In this document: positions 17,102 through 25,435 of the stretch, in pieces | Layout of the letters: each line of letters opens with the position of its first letter | Numbering within the stretch: the first letter of the stretch is position 1 | From: JAXHUH01 sp034211175 | Lineage (GTDB): Bacteria; Actinomycetota; Acidimicrobiia; Acidimicrobiales; CAIXPF01 | Direction of reading: 5' to 3' | Length of the DNA: 64,000 nt | NCBI GenBank assembly: GCA_034211175.1 | Contig: JAXHUH010000048.1 | Coordinates: 1 to 64,000 of the forward strand | The notes under the pieces: model-generated | What the model was told of the DNA's origin: nothing | Database searches by the model: none | The model's input: the letters and a program-made list of their open reading frames with translations, nothing else | Program-made: the position numbers and the translations under genes

Positions 17102-18021
17102 CGCCGGTCGAGTCGATCGGCTCGGTCGACGACGTCGCCGCCGCGCTCGACGCCTACGACTACCTGGCGGACGACGGCCTGGCCACGTCCATCTTCCTGT
17201 CGATCCGGCTGCAGCGGCCCCTCCTCCTCGAGGGCGAGGCCGGCGTCGGCAAGACCGAGGTCGCCAAGGTGCTGTCCCGGTGGACCGGTGGCGACATGAT
17301 CCGCCTCCAGTGCTACGAGGGCATCGACGTCGGCCAGGCGGTTTACGAGTGGGACTACTCCCGCCAGCTGCTCCACCTGCGCACCGCCGAGGCGACGGGC
17401 GCTGCGGCCGGGGCGGTCACCGACAGGCTCGAGGACGAGCTCTACTCCGAGCGGTTCCTCGTACGGCGACCCCTGCTCACGGCGATCGACCACGGCGACG
17501 GCCCACCCCCGGTCCTGCTCGTCGACGAGGTCGACCGCGCCGACGACGAGTTCGAGGCGCTGCTGCTGGAGGTCCTGAGCGACTACTCGGTCACGGTGCC
17601 CGAGCTCGGCACGTTCCGGGCGGCGCGGCCCCCGCTCGTCGTCGTCACCTCCAACCGGACCCGCGACGTCCACGACGCGCTCAAGCGGCGCTGCCTCTAC
17701 CACTGGGTCGAGCACCCCGACTTCGAGCGCGAGGTCGCCATCGTGGTGCGCAAGGCGCCCGGGGTGCCCGAGCAGCTGGCCCGCCAGGTCGCGGCGGCGA
17801 GCGAGGGGTTCCGCTCGATCGGTCTGTACAAGCCGCCCGGCGTCGCGGAGACCCTCGACTGGGCCCAGGCCCTGGCGCTCCTCGACCGGGTCGAGCTCGA
17901 CGCCGACAGCGTCGACCGATCGCTCGGGACCGTGCTGAAGTACCGGGAGGACCAGGACCGGGTGCGCAGCGAGGGCCTGGCCGCGCTCGTCGACGCCGCC
18001 ATCCTCCGGGCCGGCCGCTGA
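17098..18021 (+). CDS. MoxR-family AAA+ ATPase (CoxD-like)
   Basis: The 307-residue protein has a Walker A motif at 46-53 (GEAGVGKT), Walker B with D143-E144 (VLLVDEVDRAD), and an arginine-rich sensor region (VTSNRTRDVHDALKRRC). MoxR proteins act with VWA-domain partners as metal-insertion or maturation chaperones. In CO dehydrogenase clusters this is CoxD, which helps build the Cu-S-Mo centre. The next gene is a CoxE-like VWA protein, so the pair is intact. The ATG at 17098 overlaps the stop of a 15-codon upstream ORF. Confidence 0.9.
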   Translation: MTPVESIGSVDDVAAALDAYDYLADDGLATSIFLSIRLQRPLLLEGEAGVGKTEVAKVLSRWTGGDMIRLQCYEGIDVGQAVYEWDYSRQLLHLRTAEATGAAAGAVTDRLEDELYSERFLVRRPLLTAIDHGDGPPPVLLVDEVDRADDEFEALLLEVLSDYSVTVPELGTFRAARPPLVVVTSNRTRDVHDALKRRCLYHWVEHPDFEREVAIVVRKAPGVPEQLARQVAAASEGFRSIGLYKPPGVAETLDWAQALALLDRVELDADSVDRSLGTVLKYREDQDRVRSEGLAALVDAAILRAGR

Positions 18022-18028
18022 CCGTCCC

Positions 18029-19294
18029 GTGGCGCCGCCCGCTTCCGACGACGGCCCCTCCGGCCCCACCGGCCCGGCCGGGCGGATGATCGAGGCCGGC
18101 CGCGACCCCGGCCGCCACGACCCCGGCCGGGACGACGCGGCCGACGTCCCGGCCGAGCTGCGGGAAGCGGTGGCCGGGTCACCGGTCGCCCGGGTCGCGG
18201 TGCTGTTCGCCCGGGCCCTGCGCAACCACGGCGTGCGCTCGTCGTTCGGCGACGTCCTGCTGTTCGTGCGGGCCCTCGGCGAGATCGACGTTGGGCGCCG
18301 CTCGGAGGTCTACTGGGCCGGCCGCGCCACCCTCGTGCGCCGCATCGAGGACGCCGGCGTCTACGACCGCCTGTTCGCCGCGTTCTGGGGCCGGCTGCGC
18401 TCGGCCGGCACGAACGACGAGGAGGACGTCACCGAGATCATCCTCGCCTTCGACACCGGTGAGGACGAGCCGGCGGCCGCCGACGATGACGACGAGGCGG
18501 AGGACGTCGACGCGCCGGTCCTGTCGGTCCGCTGGAGCGACCGGGAGGTCCTGCGCTCGAAGGACTTCGCGTCGTGCAGCATCGAGGAGCTCGACGAGCT
18601 GCACCGCCTGATGGCCGATCTGCGCTTCAGCGGTGCCCGCCGCCGCTCCCGCCGCGAACGCCCCTCGAACCGGCGACGGGGCCGCACCGACCTGGCGCGC
18701 ACGGTGCGGCGCGCCCTGCGCTCGGAGGGCGAGACGATCCGCCGGGCCCACGTCAAGCGGGGTGAGCGACCCCGCCGGCTCGTGCTGCTGTGCGACATCA
18801 GCGGCTCGATGGAGCCGTACTCGCGGGCGCTGGTGCGCTTCGTCCACGCCGCGGTCGTGGGCCGCACGAAGGTGGAGGCGTTCGCGCTGGCGACCCGCCT
18901 CACCCGGCTGACCAGGGAGCTGTCGAGCCGCGACCCGGACGCCGCGCTCGACCGGGCCGCGGCCGCCGTGGAGGACTGGTCGGGCGGTACCCGGCTGGGG
19001 GAGGCGCTGCGGCGGTTCAACGACGACTGGGGCGTCCGGGGCATGGCGCGGGGCGCGACCGTGGTCATCCTGTCCGACGGCTGGGACCGCGGCGACCCCG
19101 AGGAGCTGGCCGAGCAGATGGCACGGCTCCACCGGGTCGCGTACCGGGTCGTGTGGGTCAACCCGCTGAAGGCGTCGCCCGGGTACGCGCCGCTGGCCCA
19201 GGGCATGGCCGCCGCGCTGCCCCACGTCGACCGCTTCATCGAGGGCCACTCGCTCGAGTCGCTCGAGGCGTTGGCCGAGGTGGTGGCGACGTGA
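18029..19294 (+). CDS. VWA-domain protein, CoxE-like
   Basis: The 421-residue protein belongs to the CoxE/YeaD-type VWA family. The C-terminal VWA domain has the metal-dependent adhesion site DISGSMEP and later GTRLGEAL and ILSDGWDRGD. The N-terminal part is helical and acidic. It works with MoxR ATPases during cofactor maturation. It begins with GTG 7 nt after the MoxR stop. An ATG 19 codons further in (18086) is an alternative, since the first residues are Pro/Gly-rich and not conserved-looking. Confidence 0.88.
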   Translation: MAPPASDDGPSGPTGPAGRMIEAGRDPGRHDPGRDDAADVPAELREAVAGSPVARVAVLFARALRNHGVRSSFGDVLLFVRALGEIDVGRRSEVYWAGRATLVRRIEDAGVYDRLFAAFWGRLRSAGTNDEEDVTEIILAFDTGEDEPAAADDDDEAEDVDAPVLSVRWSDREVLRSKDFASCSIEELDELHRLMADLRFSGARRRSRRERPSNRRRGRTDLARTVRRALRSEGETIRRAHVKRGERPRRLVLLCDISGSMEPYSRALVRFVHAAVVGRTKVEAFALATRLTRLTRELSSRDPDAALDRAAAAVEDWSGGTRLGEALRRFNDDWGVRGMARGATVVILSDGWDRGDPEELAEQMARLHRVAYRVVWVNPLKASPGYAPLAQGMAAALPHVDRFIEGHSLESLEALAEVVAT

Positions 19295-19388
19295 GCCCGC
19301 ACGACGCCGCCGCCATCCGCGCCGCGCCTCGTTCGTCGCTACGGTCGAACGGGTACGGTCATCGAACCGGCAGAGCCGAGGGGGACAC

Positions 19389-19703
19389 GTGAAGGAGATC
19401 CTGGAGGACATCGACCGCTGGCGTGACGCGGAGCGTCGCGTCGTCGTGGCCCGCGTCGTGGACGTCTCGGGCTCGGGGCCGCGCCTGCCCGGGTCCGCGA
19501 TGGCGGTCAACGAGGACGGCGAGGTCGCCGGCTCGGTGTCCGGTGGCTGCGTCGAGGGTGCGGTCGTCACCGAGGCCCTCGAGATCATGGACAGCGGCGA
19601 GCGCCGCATGGTGACCTACGGCTTCAGCGACGACGAGGCCTTCGCCGTCGGCCTCACCTGTGGCGGCACCATCCACCTGTTCATCGAACCGCTGGACTGG
19701 TAG
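19389..19703 (+). CDS. XdhC/CoxI family protein, N-terminal domain only
   Basis: The 104-residue protein corresponds to the N-terminal XdhC_CoxI domain, with the typical SGGCVEG and TCGGTIHLFIEPL motifs. Family members bind molybdenum cofactor and support its sulfuration and insertion into xanthine or CO dehydrogenase. Here the usual two-domain protein is split: the Rossmann half is the next gene, 6 nt away. GTG start with a GAGGGGGA site upstream. The 94-nt gap before it holds only a 33-codon overlap frame that I do not call a gene. Confidence 0.88.
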   Translation: MKEILEDIDRWRDAERRVVVARVVDVSGSGPRLPGSAMAVNEDGEVAGSVSGGCVEGAVVTEALEIMDSGERRMVTYGFSDDEAFAVGLTCGGTIHLFIEPLDW

Positions 19704-19709
19704 TAGGCG

Positions 19710-20537
19710 ATGAGCGGCGATCAGGAACCCGGCCCGTCCGGCCCCGGCGAGGCGTCCATCTACACCACGTACCGCGACGCGGTCCGGGCCGAGCAGCCCG
19801 TGGCGTTGGCCACGGTCATCGAGGGTGGCGCGGTCGGATCGAAGCTGCTGGTCCGCCCCGGGCAGGCGTCGATGGGCTCGCTCGGCGACACCGACCTCGA
19901 TCGGGTCGTCGCCCGCGACGCGCTCGGCGAGCTCGAGGCCGGCCGGACGGGCGTGCGCCACTACGGCCCCCACGGGGAGGCCCGCGAGGACGACGTCTCG
20001 GTGTTCATCGAGTCGATGGCGCCGCCGCCCCAGATGTTGATCTTCGGCGCGGTCGACTTCACCGCCGCGCTCGCCAAGGTGGCGAAGGTGCTGGGCTACC
20101 GGGTCGTGGTGTGCGACGCCCGCCCGGTGTTCGCCACGACGTCGCGGTTCCCGATGGCCGACGAGGTCGTCGTCGACTGGCCCCATCGGCTGCTCGAGAA
20201 GGTCGGGCCGACGCTCGGCCCCCGCGATGCGGTGTGTGTCCTCACCCACGACCCGAAGTTCGACGTGCCCGCGGTCATCGCCGCCCTCGACACCCGTGTC
20301 GGCTACCTCGGCGCCATGGGTTCGCGCCGCACGACCGACGATCGCAACCGACGCCTGATCGAGGAGGGCGTCGACCCCGCCCGGCTCGACCGGGTGATGG
20401 CGCCGATCGGTCTCGACCTCGGGGGCCGGACCCCGGAGGAGACCGCGGTGAGCATCTGCGCCGAGATCATCGCCTCGCGCACCGGTCGGGAGGCCCCGAA
20501 CCTGCGCGACAGCGCGGGCGACATCCACCGGCGGTGA
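19710..20537 (+). CDS. XdhC family protein with C-terminal Rossmann domain
   Basis: The 275-residue protein has a partial N-terminal XdhC-like part (about 25-100) and an XdhC_C Rossmann domain (about 108-260; LIFGAVDFTAALAKVAKVLG, HDPKFD, YLGAMGSRRT, DLGGRTPEETAVSI). Together with the preceding 104-residue protein it supplies the XdhC/CoxF functions that handle molybdopterin cytosine dinucleotide cofactor. The position between CoxE-like and MocA/CoxG genes supports a CO-dehydrogenase-type accessory role. Confidence 0.88.
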   Translation: MSGDQEPGPSGPGEASIYTTYRDAVRAEQPVALATVIEGGAVGSKLLVRPGQASMGSLGDTDLDRVVARDALGELEAGRTGVRHYGPHGEAREDDVSVFIESMAPPPQMLIFGAVDFTAALAKVAKVLGYRVVVCDARPVFATTSRFPMADEVVVDWPHRLLEKVGPTLGPRDAVCVLTHDPKFDVPAVIAALDTRVGYLGAMGSRRTTDDRNRRLIEEGVDPARLDRVMAPIGLDLGGRTPEETAVSICAEIIASRTGREAPNLRDSAGDIHRR

Positions 20538-20678
20538 GCCTTCCGCCCCTGGTGACGGGTACCGGGGGCGCCCGCATCTGGTGATCCTGGCCGAAGCGGT
20601 CAGGTCCGCGTCGCTTCACACCGATGACCAGCGGTGCCGGCACTTCGACGAGCCGGCCCGCAGCAAGGGGAATCACTC

Positions 20679-22313
20679 GTGGAGACGATGTCACCTACTG
20701 AAGTGTCACGGTCCGGAGGTCTCGTCGACCGCCTCTACGGCGACCGCAGCATCGGCGTCAAGATCCTGACGCCGGTGATCGTGGTCGCCGTCGTTGCCGC
20801 GCTGATCGGCGCCCTCGCGGTGGTCCGCCTGGGCGAGGCGAACGACCGCACCCACGAGCTCGCCGAGCAGAACGTCGACGGGATCGCGGAGCTGATCGTC
20901 GTCCGTGAGGGACTGTTCGAGATGATCCGAGGGATGCTCATCTTCGGCCTCCAGGTCGAGGGCTCCGACCCGATCGCCGACATCGCAGCCGCCGACCAGT
21001 TGGTCGACGATGCGCTCGACGGGTACCTCGCCGCGACCGGCGGCTCCGATGGTCGGGCGGACGCGGTCCAGGCCTTCGCCGACGCAGCGGCCGACTACCG
21101 GGCCCTGCGCGACGTGAACTTCCTGCTCCAGGCCCCGCCGCCCGGCTTCGAGCTCCCGCCCGAGGACCAGCTCCTCGCGGCGTACGGCGCCGCCGAGGCG
21201 GGCATGTACGGCGCACTCGACCAGCTCATCGAGGTCGAGACCGCAGCAGCCGAGGCGTCGGTCTCCTCAGCTGACGACGACTTCGCGTCGGCCCGCACCC
21301 TGACGCTGGCCGTGACCGCGATCGGCATCGCCCTCGCCCTCGGCCTCGCGCTCTTCACGCGGCGTGTGATCGTGCGTCAGCTGCGGACGGTCGGCGACGC
21401 GCTCCGGTCGTTGGCCTCCGGTGACCTGACCGCACATGTCGACATCCGGTCTCGCGACGAGGTCGGCACGATGGCCACGGCGTTCAACACGGCGACCGCG
21501 GCGCTGCGTGCCACCCTCGAGACCGTGACGTCCAGTGCCGCCAGGCTCGGTGAGGGCATGCTGCGGCTGACGACCTCGGCCCAGGCGGTCACCCAGCAGA
21601 CCGAGGAGTCGAGGAGCCAGGCGGGTGCGGCGTCGACCGCGGCGGCCGACGTGTCGGGCAACGTCGATGCGATGGCGGCCGGCGCGGAGGAGATGGGGGC
21701 GTCGATCCGGGAGATCTCCCGGAACACGAGCGACGCCGCCCGCGTCGCCGGCGAGGCCGTGAACAAGGCCGAGTCGACCAACCGCACGGTCACTCGGCTC
21801 GGTGAGTCGTCGGCCGAGATCGGCAACGTGGTGAAGGTGATCACGTCGATCGCGGAGCAGACGAACCTGTTGGCGTTGAACGCGACGATCGAGGCGGCCC
21901 GTGCCGGCGATGCGGGTAAGGGCTTCGCGGTCGTGGCCGGTGAGGTGAAGGACCTGGCCCAGGAGACCGCCAAGGCAACCGAGGAGATCGCCGGGCGGAT
22001 CGAGGCGATCCAGAACGACACCCAGTTGGCGGTCTCGGCGATCGGTGAGATCGCGACGATCATCAGCCAGATCAACGACTACCAGACGACGATCTCGGCG
22101 GCGGTCGAGGAGCAGTCGGCGACGACCGACGAGATCGGCCGGTCGATCCGTCAGACGTCCCACGGCGCCGGCGACATCGCCGAGACCATCGCCCGCCTCG
22201 CCGACATCACCAACGACACCCGCGAGGCCATGACCGAGGCCGGCGTGCTCGTCGGTGAGCTGTCGGGCCTGTCGAGCCGGATGAGCGAGGACGTCGGCCG
22301 CTTCCGCGTGTGA
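20679..22313 (+). CDS. Methyl-accepting chemotaxis protein
   Basis: The 544-residue receptor has TM1 (about 26-50), a periplasmic helical sensor region (about 50-205), TM2 (about 208-230), a HAMP domain (about 230-285) and a cytoplasmic signalling domain with the conserved hairpin tip (IAEQTNLLALNATIEAARAG). The GTG at 20679 is preferred because AAGGGG lies 8 nt upstream; an ATG three codons later has GGAG only 3 nt away. No che or flagellar genes are in the window. It breaks the run of Mo-hydroxylase accessory genes. Confidence 0.9.
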   Translation: METMSPTEVSRSGGLVDRLYGDRSIGVKILTPVIVVAVVAALIGALAVVRLGEANDRTHELAEQNVDGIAELIVVREGLFEMIRGMLIFGLQVEGSDPIADIAAADQLVDDALDGYLAATGGSDGRADAVQAFADAAADYRALRDVNFLLQAPPPGFELPPEDQLLAAYGAAEAGMYGALDQLIEVETAAAEASVSSADDDFASARTLTLAVTAIGIALALGLALFTRRVIVRQLRTVGDALRSLASGDLTAHVDIRSRDEVGTMATAFNTATAALRATLETVTSSAARLGEGMLRLTTSAQAVTQQTEESRSQAGAASTAAADVSGNVDAMAAGAEEMGASIREISRNTSDAARVAGEAVNKAESTNRTVTRLGESSAEIGNVVKVITSIAEQTNLLALNATIEAARAGDAGKGFAVVAGEVKDLAQETAKATEEIAGRIEAIQNDTQLAVSAIGEIATIISQINDYQTTISAAVEEQSATTDEIGRSIRQTSHGAGDIAETIARLADITNDTREAMTEAGVLVGELSGLSSRMSEDVGRFRV

Positions 22314-22314
22314 C

Positions 22315-22344
22315 CCCACAGGAGCTCGCCAGAGCTCCTGTGGG
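22315..22344. terminator. Perfect 13-bp hairpin terminator after the chemoreceptor gene
   Basis: Arms CCCACAGGAGCTC and GAGCTCCTGTGGG flank a GCCA loop, starting 2 nt after the stop. The core 16 nt (GAGCTCGCCAGAGCTC) recurs in reverse orientation at 28135-28150. Confidence 0.75.
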
Positions 22345-22365
22345 AGGGCGCCGGTGCACCACCAG

Positions 22366-22404
22366 TTCGGTTCGGTCCGGTGCCGCGGGTACGATCCCGC
22401 GGCA
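22366..22404 (+). promoter_or_regulatory. Candidate promoter with an operator-like inverted repeat
   Basis: TTCGGT (22366-22371), an 18-nt spacer and TACGAT (22390-22395) resemble a sigma-70-type promoter. The -10 is the loop of a perfect 9-bp inverted repeat (TGCCGCGGG at 22381-22389, CCCGCGGCA at 22396-22404). It lies 26 nt before the acyl-CoA dehydrogenase start and would suit repressor control. Inferred only. Confidence 0.4.
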
Positions 22405-22429
22405 CGGGCCGACCGGGGGGAGTGCGCCG

Positions 22430-23596
22430 ATGGAGTTCGGCGAGCACGAGGACCACCAGCTCATCCGCGAGGCGGTGCGCAAGACGTGCGCCGCGTTCGA
22501 CGACACCTACTGGTCCGAGCGCGACGAGCGCCACGAGTTCCCGTGGGAGTTCTACGAGGCGATGGCGGCCGGCGGCTGGGTCGGCATCGCCGTGCCCGAG
22601 CGCTACGGCGGCGGTGGACAGGGCATCACCGAGGCGTCGATCGTGCTCGAGGAGGTCGCCCGCTCCGGCGCCGCCATGAACGGCTGCTCGGCGGTCCACC
22701 TGTCGATCTTCGGGATGAACCCTGTCGTCAAGCACGGCAGCGCCGAGATGGCGGACCGGTACCTGCCCCGGGTGGCGTCGGGAGACCTGCACGTGGCCTT
22801 CGGGGTGACCGAGCCCGACGCCGGCACCGACACCACCGCCATCCGCACCCGGGCCGTCCGCGACGGGGACCACTACCTCGTCCGGGGTCGCAAGGTGTGG
22901 ACGACGAAGGCGCCGTACTGCGAGAAGGTGCTGCTCCTGGTGCGCACCACCCCGCTGGAGGAGTGCGCCAAGCGCACCGACGGGATGACCCTGTTGCTCG
23001 CCGACCTCCAGCGGCCCGAGGTGACGATCACGCCGATCCCCAAGGTGGGACGCAACGCCGTCGTCTCGTGTGAGGTCGCCTACGACGACCTCCCCGTGGC
23101 GGTGACCGACCGAGTGGGGGAGGAGGGGAAGGGGTTCACCTACCTGCTCGACGGGCTCAACCCCGAGCGGATCCTCGTCGCCGCCGAGGCCCTCGGCTGT
23201 GGGCGCGCCGCGCTCGACCGGGCGGTGGCCTACGCCGGCGAGCGGGTCGTCTTCGGCCGCGAGATCGGCCGGAACCAGGGGATCGCCTTCCCGCTCGCCG
23301 AGAGCCACCTGCGGCTGCGGGCCGCGGAGCTGGCCCTGCGTGAGGCGTCGTGGCGCTACGACCAGGGCCTGCCGTGCGGGGAGGCGGCGAACTCGGCGAA
23401 GTGGCTGTGCGCCGACGCCGGCTTCGAGGCCGCCGACCGGGCGATGCAGACCCTCGGCGGGATGGGCTACGCCCGCGAGTACCACGTCGAGCGCTACTGG
23501 CGTGAGGCCCGGCTCATGCGGATCGCCCCGATCAGCCAGGAGATGGTCCTCAACTACACGGCCGAGCACGTCCTCGGCCTGCCCCGCTCGTACTGA
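22430..23596 (+). CDS. Acyl-CoA dehydrogenase family protein
   Basis: The 388-residue flavoprotein has the standard three-part fold. The FAD/substrate motif FGVTEPDAGTDTT (about 123-135) and the C-terminal helical domain with TLGGMGYAREYHVERYWRE are clear, and an acidic residue in APISQEMV is near the family's C-terminal region. It should form a 2,3-enoyl-CoA using FAD; the acyl substrate cannot be assigned. GGGGGGAG lies 7 nt before the ATG. It sits between the chemoreceptor and a MocA-like gene, possibly under its own regulated promoter. Confidence 0.88.
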   Translation: MEFGEHEDHQLIREAVRKTCAAFDDTYWSERDERHEFPWEFYEAMAAGGWVGIAVPERYGGGGQGITEASIVLEEVARSGAAMNGCSAVHLSIFGMNPVVKHGSAEMADRYLPRVASGDLHVAFGVTEPDAGTDTTAIRTRAVRDGDHYLVRGRKVWTTKAPYCEKVLLLVRTTPLEECAKRTDGMTLLLADLQRPEVTITPIPKVGRNAVVSCEVAYDDLPVAVTDRVGEEGKGFTYLLDGLNPERILVAAEALGCGRAALDRAVAYAGERVVFGREIGRNQGIAFPLAESHLRLRAAELALREASWRYDQGLPCGEAANSAKWLCADAGFEAADRAMQTLGGMGYAREYHVERYWREARLMRIAPISQEMVLNYTAEHVLGLPRSY

Positions 23597-23650
23597 TGAC
23601 GGCGGCGGCTTGATGGCGCGGACCCGCTCCCGCCACGCCCCGATCGAAGC

Positions 23651-24208
23651 GTGACCACGGCGGCGGTCGTGCTCGCGGCGGGTGGCGGCTCCCGCTTCGA
23701 GGGGCCGGTCCACAAGCTGCTCACCCCGTTCCGGGGGCGAGCGCTGGCGTCGTGGGCGCTCGACGCCGCATCTCGGGCCGGCCTCGACGAGCTGATCGTC
23801 GTGACCGGTGCCGTCGACCTCGCCGGGGTGCTCCCCGCGGACGCGCACGTGGTGTCCAACCCGCGCTGGGACGAGGGCCAGGCGACCTCGGTCCGTGTCG
23901 CCCTGGACGCGGCCGGCGCTCGTGGCCACGACGCCGTGGTCATCGGCCTCGCCGACCAGCCGCTCGTTCCGGCCGAGGCCTGGCGCCGCGTCGGGGGGTG
24001 TGACAGTCACATCGCGGTCGCGACCTACGATGGGCGCCGTCGTAACCCGGTTCGTCTCGCCAGCTCCGTGTGGTCCCTGGTCGCCTCGACAGGCGATGAG
24101 GGGGCACGTACCGTGATCCGGCTGCGTCCTGACCTCGTGACCGAGGTTGCCTGCCCGGGGGATCCGGGCGACGTCGATACCTTGGAGGACCTCGATCGAT
24201 GGAACTGA
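23651..24208 (+). CDS. MobA/MocA-like nucleotidyltransferase
   Basis: The 185-residue protein is a single nucleotidyltransferase domain. The N-terminal LAAGGGSRFEGPVHKLL motif binds NTP, and LADQPLV carries the metal-binding Asp. The family includes CTP:molybdopterin cytidylyltransferase (MocA), which makes the MCD cofactor of CO dehydrogenase-type enzymes. Placement directly before CoxG, with a 10-nt overlap, favours MocA over MobA. GTG start; no strong ribosome-binding site seen. Confidence 0.82.
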   Translation: MTTAAVVLAAGGGSRFEGPVHKLLTPFRGRALASWALDAASRAGLDELIVVTGAVDLAGVLPADAHVVSNPRWDEGQATSVRVALDAAGARGHDAVVIGLADQPLVPAEAWRRVGGCDSHIAVATYDGRRRNPVRLASSVWSLVASTGDEGARTVIRLRPDLVTEVACPGDPGDVDTLEDLDRWN

Positions 24209-24957
24209 AGAACGAATTCGAAGTGGACCGGCCGATCGACGAGGCGTGGACGGTGCTCACCGACGTCGAACGGATCGCGCCCTGCCTGCCCGGAGCCCAG
24301 CTCCAGGAGGTCGAGGGTGACGAGTACCGCGGCATCGTGAAGGTCAAGGTCGGCCCGATCACGGCGCAGTACAAGGGCAAGGCGAAGTTCGTCGAGAAGG
24401 ACGACGCGAACCACCGTGCCGTGCTCGACGCCGACGGTCGCGACTCCCGCGGCCAGGGCAACGCCCGGGCGACGATCATCGCGCAGCTCGAGGAGGTCGC
24501 TGCCGGCCGCACGAAGGTCACGGTCGACACCGACCTCCACATCACCGGCAAGGTGGCGCAGTTCGGGCGCGGCGTGATCGCCGACGTCAGCGAGAAGCTG
24601 CTCGGCCAGTTCGTCGACAACCTCGAGACCACGGTGCTCTCCGACGGCGAGCCCGAGACCCCGGACGCGACCCCCGAGGGCGCGACCGCCGAGACGCCGC
24701 CGCCCGGTGGCGAGACCCCGCCGCCGGTCGCCGACGACCTCGCCGCGGCGGGCACGCCCGGCGAGGCCGGCAGCGGCGCCGAGAGCTCACCGGGTGAGCC
24801 GTCGAAGGTGCGCAAGATCGCCTCGTCGGGCTCCGTCGAGCCGGTCGACCTGTTCGATGCCTCGGGCGGCGCGGTGGCCAAGCGGGTCGTTCCCGCGGCC
24901 GGTGTGCTGTTCCTCATCTGGGTGCTCATCCGCGTTCTGCGGCGCGGGGGCAGCTGA
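24199..24957 (+). CDS. CoxG-family (SRPBCC) protein with C-terminal membrane anchor
   Basis: The 252-residue protein has an N-terminal CoxG SRPBCC domain (residues 1-145; MELKNEFEVDRPIDEAWTVL, LPGAQLQEVEG), a Pro/Glu/Thr-rich linker (about 145-215) and a single C-terminal membrane helix (about 227-246). CoxG helps anchor CO dehydrogenase at the membrane and is reported to handle its quinone electron acceptor. The ATG overlaps the MocA-like gene by 10 nt, giving tight coupling. The catalytic coxMSL genes are not in the window. Confidence 0.9.
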   Translation: MELKNEFEVDRPIDEAWTVLTDVERIAPCLPGAQLQEVEGDEYRGIVKVKVGPITAQYKGKAKFVEKDDANHRAVLDADGRDSRGQGNARATIIAQLEEVAAGRTKVTVDTDLHITGKVAQFGRGVIADVSEKLLGQFVDNLETTVLSDGEPETPDATPEGATAETPPPGGETPPPVADDLAAAGTPGEAGSGAESSPGEPSKVRKIASSGSVEPVDLFDASGGAVAKRVVPAAGVLFLIWVLIRVLRRGGS

Positions 24958-24982
24958 GATCGACGACGCCGACCGGCGGGCC

Positions 24983-25435
24983 GTGGCCGCGCTCCTCGGG
25001 CGTCCGCCGCGCGGTCGCTTCGAGGTGGTCGCACGCGCGGCCGACGGCTCGCCGGCGGTGATCCGCAACCACCCGCTCCTCGACGACGGGACGCCGATGC
25101 CGACGCGCTACTGGCTCGTCGACCCGGTGACCCGCGCCGCGGTCGGCCGGCTGGAGTCGGCCGGCGGTGTCGACCGCGCCGAGGCGGAGGTCGACGCGGC
25201 GCGCCTCGCCGACGCCCACCGGCGCTATGCGGCCGAACGGGACGAGCAGATCCCGCCGACCCACACCGGCCCCCGCCCGAGCGGCGGGGTCGGCGGCACC
25301 CGGGTCGGGGTCAAGTGCCTCCATGCCCACTACGCCTGGCACCTCGCCGGCGGTGACGACCCGGTCGGTCGGTGGGTGGCCGACCACCTCGAGGTCGGTG
25401 CGGGCGCCGGTGCCGAGGAGGCGGGCCGCTCGTGA
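24983..25435 (+). CDS. DUF501 domain-containing protein
   Basis: The protein of about 150 residues has the DUF501 pattern common in actinobacteria: LLGRPPRGRFEV, TPMPTRYWLVDPVTRAAVGRLE and RVGVKCLHAHYAWHLAGG. In actinobacteria it usually lies next to an exopolyphosphatase (Ppx/GppA) gene, as here. The start is uncertain. No ATG exists; the GTG at 24983 is the first usual start after the CoxG stop, and a few more N-terminal residues (from about 24959) could be included. It overlaps the next gene (GTGA). Function unknown. Confidence 0.8.
   Translation: MAALLGRPPRGRFEVVARAADGSPAVIRNHPLLDDGTPMPTRYWLVDPVTRAAVGRLESAGGVDRAEAEVDAARLADAHRRYAAERDEQIPPTHTGPRPSGGVGGTRVGVKCLHAHYAWHLAGGDDPVGRWVADHLEVGAGAGAEEAGRS

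Noticed and set aside
19291..19392. 33-codon frame overlapping the CoxE-like stop (GTGA)
   Set aside because: Short, poor codon bias and no conserved features; probably just the leader of the XdhC gene.
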